The notes below the pieces were generated by a model. It made no database searches. It saw only the letters and a program-made list of their open reading frames with translations, and had not been told where the DNA came from. Of a stretch of 64,000 bases of DNA, positions 34,279 to 44,400 are shown one piece after another (positions within the stretch are counted from its first letter, which is position 1; every line of letters starts with the position of its first letter). The stretch lies in NCBI RefSeq assembly GCF_035609205.1, contig NZ_CP141184.1:2012501-2076500 (forward strand), read 5' to 3'. A program made the position numbers and the translations under genes. This DNA comes from Hymenobacter sp. GOD-10R (GTDB taxonomy: Bacteria; Bacteroidota; Bacteroidia; Cytophagales; Hymenobacteraceae).

Positions 34279-36588
34279 ATGAAGCCAACGCTGCCGATCA
34301 AAACGCTCTTCTGCCTACTCTTTTCCTTACTTTGTGGGGGAGGCGCGGCGGCTCAGTCATCCACTGACGCATACGCGCTGATTCCGTACCCGACGTCTTT
34401 GGTGCCGGCGAGTGGGAGCTTCACCATCACGAACGCCACCAAGCTAGCTTTGCCGGGCGAGGCCAAACGGTTTGCGCAGGAAGCAGAGCAGTTGCAAGGC
34501 TTGCTGACAAATAACCTAGGTCAGCCGCTGAAGAAGACCACGGCAGCGGCGGCGAATACTATCGTACTGGTCTACGACAAGTCGATAGCGGCCCCTGAAG
34601 CCTACCGCCTGACGATTACCCCCCAGCAAGTAACGCTCACCGCCAAAGAGCCAGCGGGCATGTTCCGGGCCATGCAAACGGTGCGACAGTTACTGCCTGC
34701 CACCATCGAAAAGGCGCAGAAAAGCGCGGCTCCGCTGCGTTTGCCGGCGTTGCAGATTCAGGACCAGCCCGCTTACTCCTGGCGTGGCATGCACCTGGAT
34801 GTAGCCCGGCACTTCTTCTCCCTCGACTACTTGAGGAAGTACATCGACCTGCTGGCCCTCTATAAGTTCAACAAGCTGCACCTGCACCTAACAGACGACC
34901 AAGGCTGGCGCCTCGAAATCAAGAAGTACCCAGACCTGACGACCAAAGGCGCGTGGCGCACCTTTAACAACCAGGATTCCAGCTGCATCAGAAAATCGAA
35001 GGATAACTCTGATTTTGCTCTGGAGCCAAAGCACTTGCGGCAGCGCAACGGCCAAACGGAGTACGGCGGCTTCTACACCCAGCAGCAGATGAAGGACCTC
35101 ATTGCCTTCGCCGCGGCCCGGCACATTGAGATCATCCCGGAAGTAGACATGCCCGGCCATATGATGGCTGCCATCAAAGCCTACCCGTTTCTGACGTGCA
35201 CCGGCAACGTCGGTTGGGGCAAAGAGTTTTCCGTGCCCCTGTGCCCGTGCAACGAAAGCACCTACGAGTTTACCCAAAACGTGCTGAGCGAAGTAGCCGC
35301 GTTGTTCCCAAGCCAATACATCCACATTGGCGCCGATGAGGTGGAGAAAACCACGTGGGCTCAAGCCGGCGTTTGCACCGAGCTGATGCAGAAGGAAGGG
35401 CTCAAGAACGTCAATGAGTTACAGAGTTACTTTGTCCGTCAGATCGAGAAGTTCTTGCAGTCGAAGGGCAAGAAGATGATCGGGTGGGATGAGGTGCTCG
35501 ATGGTGGCGTGGATGCCTCGGCCACCGTGATGTACTGGCGCAGCTGGGTACCCGACGCGCCGGCGAAGGCCGCCCGCAACGGCAACCAGGTTATCATGAC
35601 CACGAACAATCCGCTCTACTTCGACTACCTACCCGACAAAAACTCGGTTGATAAAGTCTACCACTTCGAGGTAGCGCCCAAAGACCTAGGTCCGGAAGGC
35701 GCCAAGGCTATCCTAGGTGCCCAGGCGAACCTTTGGACGGAGCAAGTGCCCTCCGAGAACCGCGCCGACTACATGGTGATGCCCCGCATGACCGCCCTGG
35801 CCGAAGTCGTCTGGACGAACAAGTCGAATTACACGTCCTATCAGCAACGGCTCAAACAGCACTATGCCCGATTAGCTGAGCTCAACGTGCACTACCGCGT
35901 GCCAGACCTAGCGGGCTTCGCGGAAGAAAGCGTGTTCACGACGAGCACCAATCTGACCGTGCAGAAGCCCCTAGCCAACCTGATCCTGCATTACACTACT
36001 GACGGCAGCGCTCCAACGGACACCTCGCCCGTGCTGACCAAGCCGCTGCCCATCAACAAGCCCACTACCGTAAAGCTAGCTGCGTTTACCCCGGAAGGCC
36101 TGAAAGGCGACACCTATACCATCAACTACAAGCAGCAGACGTACGCGGAGCCTACCAATGCAAAAGCAACCGAAGCGGGCTTGAAGGCCACTTACTTTGA
36201 AGGGTATTTCAAGGCTGCCGCTCGAATGCAGGAAGCTACGGCCAAAGGCAGTACTACGGTGCAAGCCATTGCCGTGCCTGCGCAGGCCAACGCTGACAAG
36301 TTTGGAGTGCGGTTTCGCGGCTACCTAGCTATTCCCGAAACCGGCATCTACACCTTCTACCTGACCTGCGACGACGGCGGCACGCTGCGCATCGCCGACC
36401 GTCTGGTAGTCGACAACGACGGCCTGCATTCGGCCATCGAGAAGAGCGGACAGGTTGCCCTCGCCAAAGGGCTCCAGCCCCTAGCACTCGACTTTGTGGA
36501 GGGTGGGGGAGGGTACACACTCCTGCTCAAATACAGCAAAGATGGCAGCGAGCCCCAACCGGTGCCAGCTAGCTGGCTGAAGCAGTAG
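34279..36588 (+). CDS. Beta-N-acetylhexosaminidase, GH20, with C-terminal PA14 domain
   Basis: Second GH20 enzyme of the locus, 769 residues, exported (signal peptide FCLLFSLLCGGGAAAQ). GH20b domain: LIPYPTSLVPASGSFTIT. Catalytic barrel: YSWRGMHLDVARHFFSLDY, HLHLTDDQGWRLEIKKYP and Asp353-Glu354 in HIGADEVEKTTW. A chitobiase-like module (YTTDGSAPTDTSPVL) is followed by a PA14 domain over about the last 140 residues (GLKATYFEGYF ... GIYTFYLTCDDGGTLRIADR), a fold often used for sugar binding. It starts only 16 bp after the GH2 gene. Its barrel contains an insertion around residues 225-250 relative to its paralogue, suggesting a different linkage preference. Confidence 0.93.
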   Translation: MKPTLPIKTLFCLLFSLLCGGGAAAQSSTDAYALIPYPTSLVPASGSFTITNATKLALPGEAKRFAQEAEQLQGLLTNNLGQPLKKTTAAAANTIVLVYDKSIAAPEAYRLTITPQQVTLTAKEPAGMFRAMQTVRQLLPATIEKAQKSAAPLRLPALQIQDQPAYSWRGMHLDVARHFFSLDYLRKYIDLLALYKFNKLHLHLTDDQGWRLEIKKYPDLTTKGAWRTFNNQDSSCIRKSKDNSDFALEPKHLRQRNGQTEYGGFYTQQQMKDLIAFAAARHIEIIPEVDMPGHMMAAIKAYPFLTCTGNVGWGKEFSVPLCPCNESTYEFTQNVLSEVAALFPSQYIHIGADEVEKTTWAQAGVCTELMQKEGLKNVNELQSYFVRQIEKFLQSKGKKMIGWDEVLDGGVDASATVMYWRSWVPDAPAKAARNGNQVIMTTNNPLYFDYLPDKNSVDKVYHFEVAPKDLGPEGAKAILGAQANLWTEQVPSENRADYMVMPRMTALAEVVWTNKSNYTSYQQRLKQHYARLAELNVHYRVPDLAGFAEESVFTTSTNLTVQKPLANLILHYTTDGSAPTDTSPVLTKPLPINKPTTVKLAAFTPEGLKGDTYTINYKQQTYAEPTNAKATEAGLKATYFEGYFKAAARMQEATAKGSTTVQAIAVPAQANADKFGVRFRGYLAIPETGIYTFYLTCDDGGTLRIADRLVVDNDGLHSAIEKSGQVALAKGLQPLALDFVEGGGGYTLLLKYSKDGSEPQPVPASWLKQ

Positions 36589-36685
36589 GCCTCAAAACGA
36601 AGCGAGTACCCTAGCCAATTTTCGACCTAGCCTGCTAAGTAAAGCCTCTATTTTCCGCCCTATTTCATTTGATCAAGGAAGCTTC

Positions 36686-38992
36686 ATGGATCATTACACC
36701 ACCCGATTAAAACTCTCTATTGTCGCGCTGACTAGTGGTCTGATAGCTTTGGCGGCCTGCACCAGCACCCAGCAGGCTGCTACCACAAGCAGGGCAAGCA
36801 AAGAGCGTAGCCTCACGCAGTACGTCGACCCCTACATCGGCACGGGTTTTCATGGCCACGTTTTTTTGGGCGCCAATGTCCCGTTTGGAGCGGTGCAGCT
36901 CGGGCCGGTGAACCTCTCCGAAGGCTGGGACTGGTGTTCCGGATACCATTACTCCGATTCGACCATCGTCGGCTTCTCCCACACGCACCTGAGCGGCACG
37001 GGCATCGGCGACCTAGGTGATGTGGCCGTGATGCCGACCACGGGCGCGGTCTTGGTTATTAAAGGGAAAAAAGATCCTAGTAAGGGCTTTGTTTCGCTGT
37101 TCTCGCACAAGGAAGAACGCACGAAGCCAGGCTACTACTCCGTGCGTCTGAAGCGCTACGATATCAAAGCGGAGCTGACGGCTACCGAACGAGTAGGCTT
37201 CCACCAATACACCTTCCCGAAGGCTGAGGAGGCGCACCTCGTCATCGACTTGCAGCAAGGAATCGGGTGGGACCTAGCGACGGATGCCCACATTGAGCAG
37301 CTCAACGACTCTACGCTCATCGGCTACCGCTACTCCAAAGGGTGGGCCGTCGACCAGCGTCTGTATTTTGCGGCGGTACTCTCGAAGCCTATCCGCAATT
37401 TCACCAGCTTGCAGGTAACGGACTCGCTCGGCAACACAACGCCTACCGCGAAAGGCAATCGACTAAAAGGAGTTGTGACCTTCACTACGAAAGCAGGGGA
37501 GAAGGTAAAGCTGAAAGTGGGTATCTCGCCCGTGAGCACTGACAATGCCTTGGCGAACATCCGCGCCGAAGTTCCCCATTGGAACTTCGACAAGATCGTT
37601 GCCCAAGCTGACGCGGCCTGGAACAAGGAGCTGCAAAAGGTGCGCATCCAAGCTGATGACAAAGCTCGGCTGACGACTTTTTACACGGCTCTGTACCACA
37701 CCATGATTGCCCCCTCTATCTTCAACGACCACAACGGCGACTATTGGGGCACGGATAAGCAGGTACACAAAAATGCTTCCTTCACCAACCTGACGACCTT
37801 CTCCCTCTGGGATACGTACCGGGCCGCACATCCGCTGTTTACCATACTGCAGCCCGAGCGGGTGAATGACATGGTGAGCACCATGCTCGCTATTTACCAG
37901 CAACAGGGCAAGCTGCCCGTGTGGCACCTGATGGGCAATGAAACCAACTGCATGGTGGGCTACAGCGCCGTACCCGTGGTGGCCGATGCGTACTTGAAAG
38001 GCTTCAAGGGCTTCGATGCTAACCTAGCCTACGAGGCGATGAAGACCACCGCTATGCGCGACGAATTAGGCTTGGCTTCCGTGAAAGAGCTAGGGTTCAT
38101 TCCCGCCAACAGCGAAGCTGAAAGCGTGTCGAAGGGCCTGGAGTACGCCATCGATGACTGGTGCATTGCGCAAATGGCCAAGAAGATGGGCAAAGCCGAC
38201 GACTACGCCTACTTCAGCAAACGCGCTAAAAACTACGAGAATTACTTCGACAAAAAGGTAGGGTTTATGCGCGGTCGGGTTTCGCAAAACGAGTGGCGCA
38301 CGCCCTTCAACCCGTTCACCTCCGTGCACATGAAGAGCGACTTCACGGAAGGCAACCCCTGGCAATATACCTGGCTGGTGCCGCAGGATGTGGAAGGCTT
38401 GATTGGCTTGCTAGGTGGCGAAAAGCGCTTCAGCCAAAAGCTCGATTCATTGTTTGTCGTGAAGGGGAATATGGGCGAGGAAGCCTCCAATGACATCTCG
38501 GGGCTCATTGGCATGTATGCCCACGGCAACGAGCCCAGTCACCACATTGCTTATATGTACAGCTACGTAGGTCAGCCGTGGAAAACAGCCGATCAGGTGC
38601 GGTTCATTACCAATAACTTCTACACCACCAAACCCGACGGCATCATCGGCAACGAAGACGTGGGCCAAATGTCGGCGTGGCACGTCTTCTCGACGCTAGG
38701 CTTCTATCCCTTGAACCCAGCCAACGGCGCTTATGTATTCGGGAGCCCCGTCATCAAGGAAGCTACTATTTCCCTAGCCGATGGCAAAACGCTCGCCATC
38801 GAAGCCAAGAACAACGGCCCAGCCAACAAGTACATCCAGAATATTACCCTGAACGGCAAGCCATACACCAAGTCCTACATCACCCACCAGCAATTGATGG
38901 AGGGCGGTAAGCTTGTATTTGAGATGGGCAGCCAACCTAGCTCCACTTGGGGCGTTGCACCAGAAGATCGGCCTAGGTCGGTAATGCAGTAG
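36686..38992 (+). CDS. GH92 alpha-mannosidase, lipoprotein
   Basis: Calcium-dependent exo-alpha-mannosidase family protein of 768 residues. The N-terminus ends in a lipobox (LIALAAC), so the mature enzyme should be lipid-anchored in the outer or inner membrane. Family motifs in order: YVDPYIGTGFHGHVFLGANV, GFSHTHLSGTGIGDLGDV, TTFSLWDTYRAAHPLF, EGNPWQYTWLVPQDVEGLI, GNEPSHHIAYMYSYVG and GNEDVGQMSAWHVFSTLGFY, the last carrying acidic catalytic-site residues. Linkage preference (1,2, 1,3 or 1,6) cannot be read here. It is the last gene of the plus-strand block; a terminator follows that overlaps the end of the converging LacI gene. Confidence 0.94.
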   Translation: MDHYTTRLKLSIVALTSGLIALAACTSTQQAATTSRASKERSLTQYVDPYIGTGFHGHVFLGANVPFGAVQLGPVNLSEGWDWCSGYHYSDSTIVGFSHTHLSGTGIGDLGDVAVMPTTGAVLVIKGKKDPSKGFVSLFSHKEERTKPGYYSVRLKRYDIKAELTATERVGFHQYTFPKAEEAHLVIDLQQGIGWDLATDAHIEQLNDSTLIGYRYSKGWAVDQRLYFAAVLSKPIRNFTSLQVTDSLGNTTPTAKGNRLKGVVTFTTKAGEKVKLKVGISPVSTDNALANIRAEVPHWNFDKIVAQADAAWNKELQKVRIQADDKARLTTFYTALYHTMIAPSIFNDHNGDYWGTDKQVHKNASFTNLTTFSLWDTYRAAHPLFTILQPERVNDMVSTMLAIYQQQGKLPVWHLMGNETNCMVGYSAVPVVADAYLKGFKGFDANLAYEAMKTTAMRDELGLASVKELGFIPANSEAESVSKGLEYAIDDWCIAQMAKKMGKADDYAYFSKRAKNYENYFDKKVGFMRGRVSQNEWRTPFNPFTSVHMKSDFTEGNPWQYTWLVPQDVEGLIGLLGGEKRFSQKLDSLFVVKGNMGEEASNDISGLIGMYAHGNEPSHHIAYMYSYVGQPWKTADQVRFITNNFYTTKPDGIIGNEDVGQMSAWHVFSTLGFYPLNPANGAYVFGSPVIKEATISLADGKTLAIEAKNNGPANKYIQNITLNGKPYTKSYITHQQLMEGGKLVFEMGSQPSSTWGVAPEDRPRSVMQ

Positions 38993-39045
38993 GATAGCAC
39001 GCTGTAGCCGTGGTTCCACACCTAGGCTATTGGACAACGGCTTGT

Positions 39046-39090
39046 AAGCCGGCGGCTTGCTGGAAAGGCAGGCGGCCGGCTTTATTTTTC
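39046..39090 (+). terminator. Terminator after the GH92 gene
   Basis: Stem AAGCCGGC/GCCGGCTT (39046-39053 and 39075-39082) with TTTATTTTT after it. The T-tract reaches into the stop codon of the converging LacI gene at 39082. Confidence 0.7.
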
Positions 39091-40173
39091 TACGTAGTAG
39101 TGTAAATTTTCTTTCGCAATAATATCGAGCGGTAAGTACTTCAAGGGGGAAACATCTTTCTTGAAAATCAGCTGATCGGCCAGGGCATAGAGTCCGTAAT
39201 AGCCTTGCTCTTTCGGGTTCTGGTTGATCAGAAAATCAATAGTCCCTTCTTTCAGGAAGTGAATATTTTCTTCCAATAAGTCGTAGCCTACCAAACGAAT
39301 GTCGGTAGGGTACTTCTTTAGGTAAGGCGCAATTTCGTACGCTTTGGAAGTACTGACGAAAATGCCACGCAGTTGCTGCTGCTCCTGGTCTAGCAGCTGC
39401 GTTAGCTTCTGCGCAAACGATTGCTCCGTGGGGTAAGGAAGATCGATGCTGATAATCTTATACGGATTGTGGCCATCCTGCTTGCTTGAGCCAGGCTGCG
39501 CTGCCGCTAACTGAGCGAAGTAGTCCCGAAATCCCCGTTCTTTCTGGGTAACGTGGACGGAGTTGGCAATGTCCTCGGCAATGTGCGCAATGAGAAAGGT
39601 GCCGGGCTGCGACTGCCCAAATTGCAAAAGCTTACCGGCCAAGAAACCACTCTGGTAAGAATCCTGTCCTACGTAGCTCAGTGGCTTGATCTCGGCTATA
39701 TCCGTGTTAAACAGTACGTACGGAATTCGGAGTTGGTGCCACCGCTCGAAAAACGGCAGTGACTCCCGATAAAACAGTGGCGCAATCAGAATGCCGTGGG
39801 GGTGTGACTGCGTTGCTAGTTCGGCCTGCTCTAGGAAGGAGCCAACCTGGGCCATATCGTACGAGTAAATGGTCAGTTCGATACCGTACTGCTGTAGTTC
39901 CCGGGCTGCTTTGTTGATGCCATCCCACGGCGCTTGCCAGTAAGGGTCTAGGGTGTGATTGGGCTGAATGGCAGCTAGGTGGTATGTGCGGTTAGAACCT
40001 AGGGTGCGCGCAATCATGTTGGGCTCGTATTCGAGCTCCTTCATCATGGAGAGCACCTTCTGCCGCACATCCTCCGCCACACGGCCGCGGTTATGAATGA
40101 CCCGGTCAACTGTTCCGACCGAAACATTCGCTTTGGCTGCTATATCTTTAATACGTACCGCGTTTTTTCCCAT
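39082..40173 (-). CDS. LacI family transcriptional regulator
   Basis: Repressor or activator of 363 residues. The N-terminal helix-turn-helix (VRIKDIAAKANVSVGTVDRV, residues about 6-25) is followed by the hinge-type sequence YEPNMIARTLGSN and a periplasmic-binding-protein-like effector domain (HLAAIQPNHTLDPYWQAPWD; IRLVGYDLLEENIHFLKEG). The gene lies head-to-head with susC across a 1.3 kb control region that contains three copies of a TTTGCGTGTRCGCACAC-like word, the natural candidate operators. The effector is probably a mono- or oligosaccharide of the locus. Convergent with GH92. Confidence 0.92.
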   Translation of the reverse strand: MGKNAVRIKDIAAKANVSVGTVDRVIHNRGRVAEDVRQKVLSMMKELEYEPNMIARTLGSNRTYHLAAIQPNHTLDPYWQAPWDGINKAARELQQYGIELTIYSYDMAQVGSFLEQAELATQSHPHGILIAPLFYRESLPFFERWHQLRIPYVLFNTDIAEIKPLSYVGQDSYQSGFLAGKLLQFGQSQPGTFLIAHIAEDIANSVHVTQKERGFRDYFAQLAAAQPGSSKQDGHNPYKIISIDLPYPTEQSFAQKLTQLLDQEQQQLRGIFVSTSKAYEIAPYLKKYPTDIRLVGYDLLEENIHFLKEGTIDFLINQNPKEQGYYGLYALADQLIFKKDVSPLKYLPLDIIAKENLHYYVEK

Positions 40174-40395
40174 AGCTGTACTTAAGCTTAATTAAAGGCG
40201 GACCATCCGTATAGTCGAGAGATGCAGATGGCAATAAATTGAAAAGACACTGTGATAAGGCAGGCTATGGGGTATGAGGCCACAGCCTGAAAGCGTAGAG
40301 CGAGGTTGAATACGAATTCTGATCCAAGATCATGGCAGAGCTGCAACTGCATTGCCAATAGAAGCAGCTTGTTCTCCTTCTATCTCGGCTAGGTA

Positions 40396-40490
40396 GGCGT
40401 AAAATACGCCTGGCAAGGGCCTAATTGGGTAGAAAGTCGGTCAAATGTCGGTGACGTTGCACCCTAATGGCCGAATTTCTACCCGTTTTT
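40396..40490 (+). ncRNA. Possible structured small RNA or leader element
   Basis: Two consecutive hairpins: AGGCGTA/TACGCCT (40396-40412) and GGGTAGAAAGTCGG with CCGAATTTCTACCC (40427-40440 and 40471-40484, one mismatch). The second is followed by GTTTTTGG. Hairpin plus T-tract in a gene-free region suggests the end of a small transcript, but no promoter for it was found. Confidence 0.25.
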
Positions 40491-40762
40491 GGCGGTGAAC
40501 CCTGAATTCATATAAATGAGTTTACGCTACGGTTTGATCCTATAAGCTGCACACGCTTTGTTGGCAGTGCCACTACCAAGCAAACTACCGCTCCTTACTC
40601 CTGCCAAAGCTTACATAACTTTCCGGAAGCTATGCTCGCCAGTAATGCTGTCTTTTGCCTACTTCTCCACCAGATTAGCTTATTCCTATCGGCTAAGCTA
40701 ATCTAGTTTTAGTTCTAAATACTTAGTAAAAGTGCAACAGTAGGGTACATAGATAATAAATA

Positions 40763-40814
40763 TTTGCGTGTGCGCACACTTATGGAATATTTATTTGCGT
40801 GTGCACACACATTT
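40763..40814. promoter_or_regulatory. Two tandem LacI-type operator candidates (O1, O2)
   Basis: TTTGCGTGTGCGCACAC starts at 40763 and contains the perfect 12-mer palindrome GTGTGCGCACAC (40768-40779). TTTGCGTGTGCACACACATT starts at 40794. The copies begin 31 bp apart, about three helical turns, so two dimers would bind the same DNA face. Confidence 0.6.
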
Positions 40815-41117
40815 TTATTTTATTTATTTGGTTTGTAACAAAAGGGTGATTACGTTTGAATTAACTCAATGGTAATTGCTTCTTAAAGTACAGTTAAACA
40901 CAGAAGCACAAATCGACGTCATCTTCACGCGTTCCGAAGTAGTTAAATCGAGTTCAGTTCTAATTCGCTAAATGCTCTAACGGCCAGACGGCGGAGTGAT
41001 TTGGTGAAATGTAATTGCTATGTACTTACCCGGAAAAGTCTATTTCGCGGTAAGGCTAGCTTGTGTGAACGTCCTTTCTCTTAATGTGCAATAACTGATA
41101 AAAAACAGCATCAAAAG

Positions 41118-41125
41118 TAGATTTG
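41118..41125 (+). promoter_or_regulatory. Candidate -7 box of the susC operon
   Basis: TAGATTTG matches TAnnTTTG exactly; CTG at 41095-41097 stands at the -33 position, 20 bases before. The expected transcription start (near 41130) lies inside operator O3. Confidence 0.5.
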
Positions 41126-41128
41126 TGC

Positions 41129-41148
41129 TTTGCGTGTACGCACACATT
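41129..41148. promoter_or_regulatory. LacI-type operator candidate O3, overlapping the susC transcription start
   Basis: TTTGCGTGTACGCACACATT differs from O1 by a single base within the 12-base core (GTGTACGCACAC). Lying directly after the -7 box, it is placed to block initiation when occupied. Confidence 0.6.
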
Positions 41149-41482
41149 TCTTTCCTGATTATTTGTTTTACTAAACGGCATTCGGTATGTTTGGAAACTC
41201 CTACTCAATCAGTTACCGGAAAAGTATCAATTTTGACTTGCTGTAAAACTGAAAACCCCACCGTTTAAACGTTTTAGCAGTATTGCCGCCGCAGTGATGT
41301 AGCAGAGACCTTGTCTTTCTCTGCCTGCTATAGCTGTCGCTTTGCCTTATTCTTCTCCAAGGCAAGGGATAAATCCTAATTGCCCACCAATTAGGAATAG
41401 AAGCCAACAAGGTCCGCCTTGTTCCAAGCCTCTGGGCTTGCAATTCAATTAACTCATCTTCATCCCCTTATATCAACTCACC

Positions 41483-44400
41483 ATGGTAAGAAGAACTTTA
41501 CAGTTAATTGTTTTACTCCTGCTGCTTTGTCATGGCTACAGCTATGCCCAAGCCAGCAAGGTGTCGGGCAAGATAACCGGCTCCGACAATGAGCCGCTTA
41601 TTGGCGTAAGCATTCAGGTCAGCGGCACCACGCAGGGCGCCACTTCCGATGTAGAAGGCAACTATGCCCTGGAAGCTCCCAGCAATGCTTCGCTCGTATT
41701 CTCGTACATCGGGTATGTAAGCCAGACCGTTTCCGTTAACGGACGCTCTTCCATCAACGTCATCATGGCTACCGACACCAAGCAGCTCGGTGAGGTAGTC
41801 GTAACGGCCTTGGGTATCAAAAAGGACGAGCGCAAGCTAGGGTACGCCGTAACGAAAGTGGAAGGCAGCGCCTTGAACGTAGCGCGCGAAACGAACGTCG
41901 CCAACTCCCTAACGGGCCGGGTAGCTGGCCTGAACGTAGGCGGCACCAGCGGTGGTCCGGGCTCCTCGGCTCGTCTGAACATCCGCGGGGTTACGTCTTT
42001 CTCGGGTACGTCTTCGCCCTTGATCGTTATCAACGGTGTGCCAATGGATAACACGGTGCGGGGCAGCGCTGGCGAATGGGGTGGGGCCGACCTAGGTGAC
42101 GGTCTGAGCAACATCAACCCCGACGATATCGAAACCATGACGGTGCTGAAAGGCTCTACGGCTTCGGCATTGTACGGCGCCCGCGCCGCTAACGGCGTTA
42201 TTCAAATCACGACGAAAAGCGGCATCAAAGGCAAAACCACCATTGAATACAACACCAACCTGCAGTTCGATCGGCCAGTAGACAACACTGATTTCCAGTA
42301 CGTTTATGGGCAAGGCAGCCAGAATGGCCGGCCAACTGATGCTGCATCTGCTATCATCTCGGGCAACACGGCCTGGGGCGAAAAAATGGACGGTGCCCCC
42401 ACCGTGGGCATCGACGGCCAGCTGCATCCTTACTCGCCGGTTAAGAACAACATCGAGAAATTCTACCGCACCGCTCCTTCTTGGACGAACACCCTCGCTA
42501 TTTCGGGTGGCGGCGACAAAGGCACCTACCGTTTGTCGGTGTCTAACCTAGATGCTAAGTCTATCCTGCGCAACAGCGGCCTAGATCGGAGAACCGTTAA
42601 CTTCAACACGGGCTACGAACTGACCAAGAAGCTGAGCTTCAACCTGACTGCTAGCTACATCGATCAGAAAGACCAGAATCGGCCTTATCTGAGCGACTCG
42701 CCGCTGAACGCCAACAACATCATCTTCCTGGCGCCGAACATTGATCAGGCAACCTTGAAGCCGGGCTACGACCCAAACAATAACGGGTTGGAAACGGCCT
42801 GGAACGCGGACAGCTACGCCACAAACCCTTGGTTTGTCGTTAATCAGTTCAAAAATGACATCTCGCGCAAGCGTCTGATCAGCTCGCTGTCGGCTAAGTA
42901 CGCGTTTACGGATTGGCTTTCGTTGATGGGCCGCGTGGGTTACGACTACTCCAGCGACCGTCGCTTCAACGTGACGCCTTACGGCACGCTTTACTCCGCT
43001 AATGGTGAGGGTGGGCTAGAAAACCTGACCCTAGGTTCGCGCCTAGAGTTGAACACGGACGCCTTGCTGTCGTTCAGCAAAAACCTGAACCAAGACTTCT
43101 CGATCGACGCAAGCGTAGGGGCTAACTACCGTCGCAATAACTTCGAGAGCAGCCGTTTATATGGTGGCCAGTTCATTGTGCCTTACCTGTACTCGCCCTC
43201 TAACTTGCGTACTCGCAACTCGGAGTATCAGTACACCCGACTGGAAACACCTTCGGTTTACTACACCGCCGACTTTACCTACAAGTTCTTAACGCTGAGC
43301 ACTACCGGTCGCTACGACCAGTTCTCGACGTTGCCGCGCAACAACCGCAGCATCTTCACGCCATCGGTGTCGGGTAGCTTCATTTTCTCCGACCTGCTTC
43401 AGTCGCCAGTACTGAGCTATGGTAAGTTGCGCGCTTCGTACGCCGAAACCAGCGGCGAACCAGCCCTGCCTTACCAGACGGCCTTCTATTACAACATTAA
43501 CAACAACATCAACGGTACTGCTCGCAGCTCCTTCGACAGCCAGTTGCCTAACGCTAACCTGAAGCCGTACAGCTTGAAGGAATACGAAATTGGTACGGAA
43601 CTGCGTTTCCTTAACGGCCGGATTGGCTTAGACCTGGCTTACTTCAACCGGAAGACCAACGGGGAAATTGTTAAAGCAAGCCTTTCGTCTTCCACGGGCT
43701 TCGAGAGCCGCTCGGTTAACCTAGGTTCGACCCAGAACAAAGGTGTCGAGGCCATGCTAACTGTGACGCCGGTGAAGACGGGTGCTTTCAACTGGACGTC
43801 GTCGTTTAACATCACCAAGCTACGCAACAGAGTACTGGACATCGACAAGACTGACAACCCGCCGCCCTTGCAGACCGGAACGTACCGTCCGATGAACGCC
43901 TTTATCGATGTGGTGAAAGGCCAAGCCATTGCCCAGATCATGGCGTACGACTACAAGCGTGATGCAAACGGCAATATTATTGTGGGCGCTAACGGTGTAC
44001 CAGTGCGTGGCGACCTAAAGCCAATGGGTTCGGGCATTGCTAACTTGTATGGCGGCTGGAACAACGATTTCACCTTCAAGAACTTCAACCTGTCCTTCCT
44101 AATCGACTACAAGTTCAACAACAAGGTGCTGTCGGCTACTGAGTACTATTCTATCTCACGCGGCTTGAACAAATCTACGCTGGAAGGCCGCGAAACTGGC
44201 ATCTTGGTGCCAGGGGTGAAAGAGAATGGCGAAGTCAACAACATCACGGTGCCGGCCTATACTTACTACCCACAGCTAGCTACCAACATCTCGTCGCTGT
44301 CGGTACTGGATGGCAGCTTTATCAAGTTCCGCCAGCTCACGTTCGGGTACACGCTCAACCAAGCAGTGCTAGCAAATACGCCTTTCCAGGCCGTGACGCT

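Larger units (their letters stand above)
40174..41482. promoter_or_regulatory. Long divergent control region between lacI and susC
   Basis: About 1.3 kb with no credible gene and AT-rich from about 40,700 on. It contains a structured stretch at 40396-40490, two operator-like palindromes at 40763-40814, a TAnnTTTG box at 41118-41125 and a third operator at 41129-41148 (listed separately). The susC leader from that promoter would be about 350 bases. A promoter for lacI itself was not identified. Confidence 0.6.

Noticed and set aside
41213..41443. Possible 76-codon minus-strand gene in the susC leader
   Set aside because: Composition and lack of any motif suggest chance; the region is better explained as leader DNA.
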